Shown here in pieces: positions 14,372-19,380 of a DNA stretch of 19,380 nt. A program made the position numbers and the translations under genes. This stretch comes from Actinomycetes bacterium (lineage in GTDB: Bacteria; Actinomycetota; Thermoleophilia; Solirubrobacterales; 70-9): NCBI GenBank assembly GCA_023436605.1, contig JAEZIQ010000085.1, forward strand, positions 1-19,380. The letters are read 5' to 3'. How positions within the stretch are numbered: the first letter of the stretch is position 1; each line of letters starts with the position of its first letter. The notes beneath the pieces are model-generated. The model saw only the letters and a program-made list of their open reading frames with translations, was not told the origin of the DNA and made no database searches.

Positions 14372-15334
14372 ATGACTGAACGCCGCAAAGTTGTGATCGT
14401 GCGTGAGTTGCTCCCGGCCGGCCGGGATCTTCTGGAGAAGCGATTCGAAGTCTCCTCGCTCGGGCTGGCCGCGACCCGGAAAGAAATGCTGGAGGGAGTC
14501 GCGGGCGCCGAAGGACTCGTTACTGACCTCACCTTTGCTGTTGATGCCGAGCTTCTCGACGCCGCCGGGCCTCAACTCGAGGTGGTTGCGAACTTCGGCG
14601 TCGGCTACGACAACATCGATCTGGCTGCCTGCGAGGAACGAGGCGTAGTCGTTACCAACACGCCCGATGCTCTTACCAACGCCACCGCAGAGTTGGCTCT
14701 CGCCCTGGCTATGGCTGCGGCTCGGAACCTGGCGGGAGCCGAGCGGGATCTGCGGGCCGGATCATGGCAGGGGTGGGATCCCCGGCGCTGGCGTGGATTT
14801 GAACTGAGTGGTGCCACGATCGGTGTGGTCGGCGCCGGCCGGATCGGCGGACGCTTCATGGAACTCGTCTCGGGCTTCGGCGGCCGCCGCCTCTACACCT
14901 CACGCGGACGAAAGTCGTTGCTCGAAGAGAAGCTCGGAGCCCGGAAGGTTCCACTCGCGGAGCTCCTCGAGCTCAGCGATCTGGTCAGCCTCCATCTGCC
15001 GGGCGGGCCAGAAACCCACCACTTGATCGACGAGAAGGCGATCGGCCTGATGAAACCGACCGCGGTACTCGTCAACACCGGCCGCGGCACCCTGGTCGAC
15101 TCGGTCGCCCTGGTCCGGGCCCTGTCAGAAGGACGTCTCGGTGCCGCCGGCCTCGACGTTTTCGAGGGAGAGCCGGCCGTTCCGAAGGAAATACTTGACG
15201 CTCCCCGGGTCGCTCTCGCCCCGCACATCGGCTCGGCCACCTACCGGTCCCGTGACGAGATGTCCCGCATCGTCGCCGCCAACGTGACTGCGGCGCTTGA
15301 GGGCAAAGAACCGCCCAACCGGGTCACCGCTTAA
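14372..15334 (+). CDS. D-isomer-specific 2-hydroxyacid dehydrogenase
   Basis: 320 residues from the ATG at 14372. It belongs to the glyoxylate/hydroxypyruvate reductase and phosphoglycerate dehydrogenase family. The substrate-side motif VVANFGVGYDNID is at 71-83. The cofactor loop GAGRIG is at 154-159, and the catalytic residues are Arg238 (NTGRG), Glu267 (EGEP) and His285 (APHIGS). After the second strand of the Rossmann fold the residues are YTSRGRK, with Arg178 and Arg180 where NADP-preferring members keep basic residues, so NADPH use is likely. No serine-biosynthesis gene is adjacent and there is no ACT domain, so glyoxylate, hydroxypyruvate or another 2-oxoacid is a better guess than phosphoglycerate. 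An in-frame ATG at 14315 lies in the preceding terminator hairpin and is rejected. Confidence 0.88.
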   Translation: MTERRKVVIVRELLPAGRDLLEKRFEVSSLGLAATRKEMLEGVAGAEGLVTDLTFAVDAELLDAAGPQLEVVANFGVGYDNIDLAACEERGVVVTNTPDALTNATAELALALAMAAARNLAGAERDLRAGSWQGWDPRRWRGFELSGATIGVVGAGRIGGRFMELVSGFGGRRLYTSRGRKSLLEEKLGARKVPLAELLELSDLVSLHLPGGPETHHLIDEKAIGLMKPTAVLVNTGRGTLVDSVALVRALSEGRLGAAGLDVFEGEPAVPKEILDAPRVALAPHIGSATYRSRDEMSRIVAANVTAALEGKEPPNRVTA

Positions 15335-15341
15335 AGTAATA

Positions 15342-15373
15342 GGGGCCCCGATCTCTCTCGGAATCGGGGCCCC
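15342..15373. terminator. Bidirectional GC-rich hairpin between convergent genes
   Basis: A perfect 11-bp stem (15342-15352 with 15363-15373) and a 10-base loop lie 7 bases after the dehydrogenase stop and about 40 bases after the surface-protein stop. On the minus strand it is followed by ATTACTTT. It is probably the shared transcription end of both genes. Confidence 0.6.
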
Positions 15374-15377
15374 CGGG

Positions 15378-15397
15378 GGCCGCTCCCTCAAGCGGCC
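15378..15397 (-). terminator. Second hairpin downstream of the surface-protein gene
   Basis: GGCCGCT at 15378-15384 pairs perfectly with AGCGGCC at 15391-15397 around a 6-base loop. It is the first hairpin met by transcripts leaving the minus-strand gene ending at 15414, in tandem with the longer stem at 15342-15373. Confidence 0.45.
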
Positions 15398-15413
15398 AGC
15401 TTGGACGTGGAAA

Positions 15414-18029
15414 CTAGGGTCGAACGCGGAGGGTCCTGACCTTGGACTTGCCGCCGTTCGAGGTCACCTTGACCTTGACCTTCTTGATCTTGCCCCGCTT
15501 GATCGCCTTCGCGGCCTTCGGGTTGATCTTCACCTTCGCCTTGCCGGTACCGGCCTTGTTCAGGCGGAACTTGCCCTTGCCGATAATCCGGCTGTTGGCG
15601 GGCAGGCTGACGGTGATGGCACCTGAACGAGTGGTCGACTTGAAGCCGATGATCAGGTTGTTGCCCTTGGCCTTGGCGCTGTAGATGGTCGGTCCGGCAG
15701 CCGGGGTGGTTGCCCGGGTCACCTTGACCGAGGCGCTGGCCGTGAGCACCGCGCCGCTGTCCTGGGTGGTCGAAGAAGTGACCGTGGCCGTGTTGACGTA
15801 GGTCTTCTCGTCGACCGGGGCCGAGGAACCGGTTCGCGCTTCGAGGCAAAGCAGGTAGAGCGTGCCGGTCAGCGGGTGGGCGGTCGGGTTCCAGACGTAG
15901 AACACGCGGGTCTTCGGCTGCGGATCGTTGCCGAGCGGTACGAGACCATCGTCGTACTCCCAGCCACCAACGATGCCCTTGGCGTTCTCGCCACAGATCA
16001 GCGACTCGGTCGCCTTGCCTCCGGAACCAACCGAGATCGGCTTGGTCACCTTGGTGAACACAAGTTCGGAGCTCGCACCGTTCACCTCGGAAGTCTTGTT
16101 CTGGAGACAACGGACACTGGCCTTGACCGTGGTCGCGGCGCCACTGATCTTCAGGGTCAACTTGCGGCCGGTGTCACCAACCGGAGCGTTCGCCAGGATC
16201 AGCGCCCGACCACCGGAAACCTCGATGCCGGGAGCGATCGGGGTCGAACCGGTCGGGCAGTTCAGGGTCACGTCATGAGTGCCGGGGTTGAGCACCACGG
16301 TCTGGGTAACCGGTGAGCCGACGTTCAGGCTGCGGCCCTCACTGGTCTTGCCGGGCAGGCAAACCGCGAACAGCTTGAGCTGCGCCTGGCCGGTCGCGTG
16401 ATTTGTCACCCTGGTCTGGTAGCTGCCGGTGCCATCTGACTCGAGGTTGTGAACCTCGATGTCGTTTGCGTCGCCGGTGTCCTGATCGATGTGATCGATC
16501 CGCACAGCCGCATCGGAAATCAGGTCACCCGGGTTGCAGGTGATCTGCTCGTTCACGGTCGATCCGGCCTGCATCGAGATCTGCTTTTCGACCTTGTAGA
16601 TCGTCAGCTGCTCGTTCTGGGTCGAAACCGTGGTGGTCGGCAGGGTCGTCTTGACCTTGATCTTGTAGGTGGCCGTCTGGCCGGGCGCCAGGGTGCCGGC
16701 AACGCAGGTCACCTGCTGGCCGCTGTGGGTACAGGGAGCATCGACCTGAACGATCTCGAGCCCCGACGGGACGTTGTCGGACACGACCACGTCACTGGAG
16801 CTGGCCGAACCTTCGTTCTTCACCGAAACGGTGAAGGTGACAAAACTGCCTTCCACGACCTCCGGGCTGTCGGCGATCTTCGAGATCTTCAGCTTCGGCT
16901 TTTCCGGATTGGTCGGACCCGTAGGGCCGGTCGGGCCGGTGGGGCCAGTCGGAGAAGTCGGGCCCGTCGGACCCGTCGGAGAAGTCGGGCCGGTTGGACC
17001 GGTTGGTGAAGTCGGGCCGGTAGGACCGGTCGGGCCGGTGGGTCCGTCCGGGGAATCCGGCAGGCAGCCGGCGAACGGAGCGTGGTGGGTTTCGCGGTTG
17101 GACTGGAAGCTCTTGGCGATCACCTGGCCGATGTTGTGGCCGACGTTGAACGCATTGACGTTCGCCTTCGGGGCGAGGATCGTGCCGCCGAAAGCCGAAC
17201 CGGTGTTCAGTTTGACGTCGGTCGCGTCAGCGAAGTTCCAGAACGTGTTCTTGTTCTGGGTCGCGGTCGCCGAGTCCTGCGCCTGGGTCCAGCTGCCGCC
17301 GATGCCCTGGCGGAAGTACATGTTGCCGTCGATCTGGACGTTGGTGCCGGAAACGTTGATCAATGCGGTGGCGCCAACCGGAACCTCGATCAGGACGGCC
17401 ACGTTGCCGGTCAGCATCGCCGGGGTGACCGAGAACGTGTTCAGGGCCGTGTCGGTGCCCTTGAGGTAGAGCGCGTTGCCGCCCAGCGAGATACCGGCCG
17501 GGTTGGACCCGCCGGTATTGATGACCGCGGCGGAACCGGTTGCGGTCTGGGTGGCCCAGCTCGAGGACTTCGAAGTGAGGTCGGCGAAAGCGGTGTTGAA
17601 GTTGATTGGAGCGGAAAGAAGCTGTGAACCGCCGCCGTTGTAGTTGATGTTGCCGGTCAGTCCCGGGGTCCAGGCGCTGCCCCGCTGGAGGTTGAACGAA
17701 TTGGACGTTCCGTTCACGACCAGGGTGGGCCAGGAAGTGGTGTAGGGCGGGTTGGTCAGGTGGGTGCCGACCGTCATGCCCGAAGCGGAAAGGTTGCCCC
17801 CGTAGGCGATCGCACCTTCGGATTCAGCTCCGCGGGAACCGTTGGTCTGGATGAACTCCGTGTAGCCGGTGGCAGCACCAAGGGGGTTGGGCATGCAGGT
17901 GACCGACGGTGTCGTGGCACCGGCGGTGGGGGCAAACATCGAAGACGAGACGGCGATCGCGATCGCGATCATTGAAGCGAGAGTCCCGAGAAGAGCAACC
18001 TTCCGGGCAGGCACAATACGGTCGGTCAT
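15414..18029 (-). CDS. Secreted choice-of-anchor-A-like modular surface protein
   Basis: 871 residues. A signal peptide covers 1-38 (AGA cleavage site). Residues about 45-322 form a domain of the choice-of-anchor A type (EGAIAYGGNLSASG, FGGTILAPKANVNAFNVGHNIGQVIAKSF), bounded by Cys45 and Cys322. A tract of 15 tripeptides (12 Gly-Pro-Thr, 3 Ser-Pro-Thr) is at 329-373, then a DUF11-like beta domain at about 378-462. Three degenerate repeats of about 80 residues follow (about 479-564, 574-648, 660-733), each with a Cys pair. The last 90 residues are lysine-rich with no LPXTG motif or terminal membrane helix, so retention may be by charge. The role is probably cell surface or extracellular matrix; no enzymatic motif is visible. 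The ATG at 18027-18029 is fixed by AAGGA at 18035-18039. It has a long leader with its own promoter. Confidence 0.85.
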   Translation of the reverse strand: MTDRIVPARKVALLGTLASMIAIAIAVSSSMFAPTAGATTPSVTCMPNPLGAATGYTEFIQTNGSRGAESEGAIAYGGNLSASGMTVGTHLTNPPYTTSWPTLVVNGTSNSFNLQRGSAWTPGLTGNINYNGGGSQLLSAPINFNTAFADLTSKSSSWATQTATGSAAVINTGGSNPAGISLGGNALYLKGTDTALNTFSVTPAMLTGNVAVLIEVPVGATALINVSGTNVQIDGNMYFRQGIGGSWTQAQDSATATQNKNTFWNFADATDVKLNTGSAFGGTILAPKANVNAFNVGHNIGQVIAKSFQSNRETHHAPFAGCLPDSPDGPTGPTGPTGPTSPTGPTGPTSPTGPTGPTSPTGPTGPTGPTGPTNPEKPKLKISKIADSPEVVEGSFVTFTVSVKNEGSASSSDVVVSDNVPSGLEIVQVDAPCTHSGQQVTCVAGTLAPGQTATYKIKVKTTLPTTTVSTQNEQLTIYKVEKQISMQAGSTVNEQITCNPGDLISDAAVRIDHIDQDTGDANDIEVHNLESDGTGSYQTRVTNHATGQAQLKLFAVCLPGKTSEGRSLNVGSPVTQTVVLNPGTHDVTLNCPTGSTPIAPGIEVSGGRALILANAPVGDTGRKLTLKISGAATTVKASVRCLQNKTSEVNGASSELVFTKVTKPISVGSGGKATESLICGENAKGIVGGWEYDDGLVPLGNDPQPKTRVFYVWNPTAHPLTGTLYLLCLEARTGSSAPVDEKTYVNTATVTSSTTQDSGAVLTASASVKVTRATTPAAGPTIYSAKAKGNNLIIGFKSTTRSGAITVSLPANSRIIGKGKFRLNKAGTGKAKVKINPKAAKAIKRGKIKKVKVKVTSNGGKSKVRTLRVRP
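15831..16595 (-). repeat. Three-copy Cys-paired protein repeat within the surface protein
   Basis: Codons 479-733 encode three related blocks. Each starts with a hydrophobic/Gly segment and a cysteine (ITC498, LNC591, LIC679) and ends with a strand carrying a second cysteine (AVCL557, VRCL641, LLCL728). The first two are followed by KTSE and the third by RTGS. Spacing between paired cysteines is 59, 50 and 49 residues. I do not recognise the domain. Confidence 0.6.
16911..17045 (-). repeat. Gly/Ser-Pro-Thr tripeptide tract (9-base coding repeat)
   Basis: Exactly 15 nine-base units encode four GPT, then SPT followed by two GPT twice, then SPT and four GPT. Within it the nine-residue unit SPT-GPT-GPT gives a 27-base higher-order period. 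It forms an extended, probably rigid Pro/Thr linker between the N-terminal domain and the DUF11-like domain. Thr residues could be glycosylated. Confidence 0.9.
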
Positions 18030-18061
18030 GTGGTTCCTTGCGTTATTCGTTTTGTGTCCGA

Positions 18062-18088
18062 ATCAGAGTCACATCCGATGACTCTGAT
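18062..18088. promoter_or_regulatory. Perfect inverted repeat in the surface-protein leader
   Basis: ATCAGAGTCA at 18062-18071 is perfectly repeated in inverse at 18079-18088 with a 7-base spacer. It lies 33 bases upstream of the start codon and inside the predicted leader, so it could be an RNA hairpin close to the ribosome binding site or a dimeric repressor operator. Confidence 0.55.
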
Positions 18089-18212
18089 CTGAACGGCAAC
18101 GCAGCAACCAATTGAGGCGCTGACATGCGACGGATTTGGATCCCCCTTGATCCTTCTCCGCCGGACAAGGCCGACCCATCTGGGCCGAAGATGCCGTCAG
18201 AACTGGCGTATT

Positions 18213-18240
18213 ACTGTAACGAAGAACACCGGGGTGTCAA
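18213..18240 (-). promoter_or_regulatory. Sigma-70-like promoter of the surface-protein gene
   Basis: On the minus strand a perfect TTGACA (18235-18240) is followed after 16 bases by TACAGT (18213-18218). Transcription would start near 18206, giving a leader of about 175 bases, unusually long here. It is the best -35/-10 pair I found in the window. The 263-base gap 18030-18292 holds no credible gene. Confidence 0.5.
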
Positions 18241-18292
18241 GAAAGTTTCACCTCCACAGGTACAAATGTGTACCTCGGGAAAGTTCCTTTAC

Positions 18293-18928
18293 TCAGGCCC
18301 GGTCGGCCTTCCGCGACCGCGGGACGGTGCGGAAAATGTGATCCCAGAACGGGGTCGAGACCCCGTAGCCGTAGTGGTGATCCTGGAAGTGATGCCGCAT
18401 GTGGTGCTCCCGCACCTTCTTGCCGATCTTCGACTTCGGCACGAAGTGGTGGAGGTAGTAATGCGTGTAGTCGTAGGCAAGGTAACCGGTGAGGAACCCG
18501 CCGAACAGTACAAACCCATGTGGAGAGCCAAAAAGAAGCATGAAAGCGGCATAGAAAATCAAGGCGAGCGGGATGCTCGCGGCCGGAGGCATCACCAGGC
18601 GCATCTTGTCGTTCGGGTGATCGTGATGGACCCCGTGGATGATGAAGTTGATCTTGTCCCCGCCCTTGAATTTGGGAGTCCAGTGGAAGAGCAGGCGGTG
18701 GAGCCAGTACTCGGAGAGCGTCCAGATCGCCAATCCGGCCACGAACAGCCCGATCGTGGAAAGCGCGGAGATGCCCCGATCCACACCCAGCCAGACCAGG
18801 ACGATGATCACCGGGCCATAGATGAGAAGCGGCACGACAGGGTGGACCCTCGAGAAGAAATTGAGGAAACGGCTCTCGAAAAGGTCCGGTGAGGCGGCAA
18901 GTCTTTCGCTTCGTTCCGACGATCCCAT
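18293..18928 (-). CDS. Fatty acid hydroxylase / sterol desaturase family membrane protein
   Basis: 211 residues from the ATG at 18926-18928. This is an integral-membrane di-iron oxygenase family defined by histidine clusters, all present: HRLLFH (77-82), HGVHHDH (98-104), HYYLHH (156-161) and HHMRHH with nearby HH (175-185). Four hydrophobic segments (about 32-49, 56-72, 113-134, 138-152) place the clusters on the cytoplasmic side. The architecture resembles fatty acid 2-hydroxylase; the lipid substrate is unknown. Starting 27 codons further upstream would run into the ahcY ribosome binding site on the other strand, so the ATG is preferred. TACCAT ends 10 bases before it. It is divergent from ahcY. 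Confidence 0.87.
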   Translation of the reverse strand: MGSSERSERLAASPDLFESRFLNFFSRVHPVVPLLIYGPVIIVLVWLGVDRGISALSTIGLFVAGLAIWTLSEYWLHRLLFHWTPKFKGGDKINFIIHGVHHDHPNDKMRLVMPPAASIPLALIFYAAFMLLFGSPHGFVLFGGFLTGYLAYDYTHYYLHHFVPKSKIGKKVREHHMRHHFQDHHYGYGVSTPFWDHIFRTVPRSRKADRA

Positions 18929-18984
18929 GGGTAAAGGAATGGTAGCGTGATTGGCCAACCTAATTTCAGGAGAACACCTTAGAG

Positions 18985-19380
18985 ATGAGCGAAACCGCCA
19001 CAGCCACACAGGACTTCAAGGTCGCCGATCTTTCCCTGGCCGAGTATGGCCGCAAGGAGATCCGTCTCGCGGAGCACGAGATGCCCGGCCTGATGGCTAC
19101 CCGACGCGAGTTCGCCGACTCGAAACCGCTGGCCGGAGCCCGGATCACGGGTTCGCTCCACATGACCATTCAGACTGCCGTGCTGATCGAAACCCTGGTT
19201 GAACTCGGGGCCGACGTGCGCTGGGCCAGCTGCAACATCTTCTCGACCCAGGACCATGCCGCCGCTGCGATCGCGGTTGGTCCCGACGGGACCCCGGAGA
19301 ACCCCCAGGGAGTCCCGGTCTACGCCTGGAAGGGTGAGACCCTCGAGGAATACTGGTGGTGCACCGAGCAGGCCCTGACC
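18985..19380 (+). CDS. ahcY: Adenosylhomocysteinase, 5' part (cut by window end)
   Basis: The first 132 codons are in the window. The enzyme reversibly splits S-adenosylhomocysteine to adenosine and homocysteine, relieving inhibition of methyltransferases. Typical N-terminal motifs are visible: FKVADLSLAEYGRKEIRLAEHEMPGL, RITGSLHMTIQTAVLIETL, ADVRWASCNIFSTQDHAAAAI and VYAWKGETLEEYWWCTE. The ATG at 18985 is preceded by AGGAGA (18968-18973), a good ribosome binding site at a rather long 11-base spacing. The 56-base gap to the divergent hydroxylase gene is too short for a SAH riboswitch, and none is seen. Confidence 0.96.
   Translation, partial: MSETATATQDFKVADLSLAEYGRKEIRLAEHEMPGLMATRREFADSKPLAGARITGSLHMTIQTAVLIETLVELGADVRWASCNIFSTQDHAAAAIAVGPDGTPENPQGVPVYAWKGETLEEYWWCTEQALT

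Noticed and set aside
16911..17045. Short regularly spaced repeats that might suggest a CRISPR array or minisatellite
   Set aside because: The period is 9 bases in frame inside a coding region and encodes Gly/Ser-Pro-Thr triplets; there are no spacers.
18125..18892. Plus-strand open frame of 255 codons opposite the fatty acid hydroxylase gene
   Set aside because: Antisense to a gene with all family histidine clusters; the translation is charged low-complexity sequence with no domain.
18929..18984. SAH riboswitch upstream of ahcY
   Set aside because: The gap is only 56 bases and shows none of the expected pairing; an ordinary ribosome binding site is present.

Overview
The window looks like chromosomal core sequence from a high-GC actinobacterium, most likely class Thermoleophilia (Solirubrobacterales or a relative). 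The evidence is the GC-rich codon use, an AidB-type acyl-CoA dehydrogenase, a eukaryote-like NADP isocitrate dehydrogenase, and a secreted protein combining a choice-of-anchor-A-like domain, a Gly/Ser-Pro-Thr tract and a lysine-rich tail of the kind common in that class. The lineage is an inference; no rRNA is present. I see no prophage, insertion sequence, tRNA, CRISPR array or plasmid function.

Layout. 51-2598 (minus): a cytoplasmic periplasmic-binding-like protein related to DszB, a 321-base non-coding stretch with four successive inverted repeats, then the pair yjdM and acyl-CoA thioesterase. 2664-4999 (plus): lysC-asd, the first two steps of the aspartate pathway, two bases apart. 5033-8000 (minus): a unit of CBS-containing site-2 protease, ArsB/NhaD-like permease and CBS-pair protein. 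8063-9289 (plus): an M28 peptidase with hydrophobic insertions, convergent by two bases with a small HicA-like protein (9292-9627, minus). 9690-10139 (plus): a GNAT acetyltransferase. 10218-11891 (minus): aidB. 12022-14252 (plus): icd-mdh, two TCA-cycle dehydrogenases with strong ribosome binding sites. 14372-15334 (plus): a D-2-hydroxyacid dehydrogenase. 15414-18029 (minus): a large secreted surface protein with a long leader. 18293-18928 (minus): a fatty acid hydroxylase/sterol desaturase family protein. 18985 to the window end (plus): the 5' part of ahcY.

Genes that plausibly work together are lysC-asd (lysine, threonine, methionine and diaminopimelate precursors), icd-mdh (TCA cycle), and the protease-permease-CBS group. 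ahcY recycles S-adenosylhomocysteine, which touches the methionine supply fed by lysC-asd, but it is far away and separately transcribed.

Expression signals fall into two classes. Several genes have no Shine-Dalgarno but a TANNNT hexamer ending 6-10 bases before the start, as expected for leaderless mRNAs. Others (CBS protein, HicA-like protein, icd, mdh, surface protein, ahcY) have clear purine-rich sites. Long-stem hairpins without a clean T-run close several transcription units.

The points most worth a second look are a three-copy, Cys-paired repeat of about 80 residues in the surface protein, the permease whose first membrane helix is encoded but lacks a standard start codon, the structured intergenic region at 1206-1421, a DszB-like protein whose catalytic Cys position holds Ala, and the M28 peptidase whose metal-binding core is interrupted by membrane-like segments. 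I did not find an obviously new multi-gene defence or mobile system.
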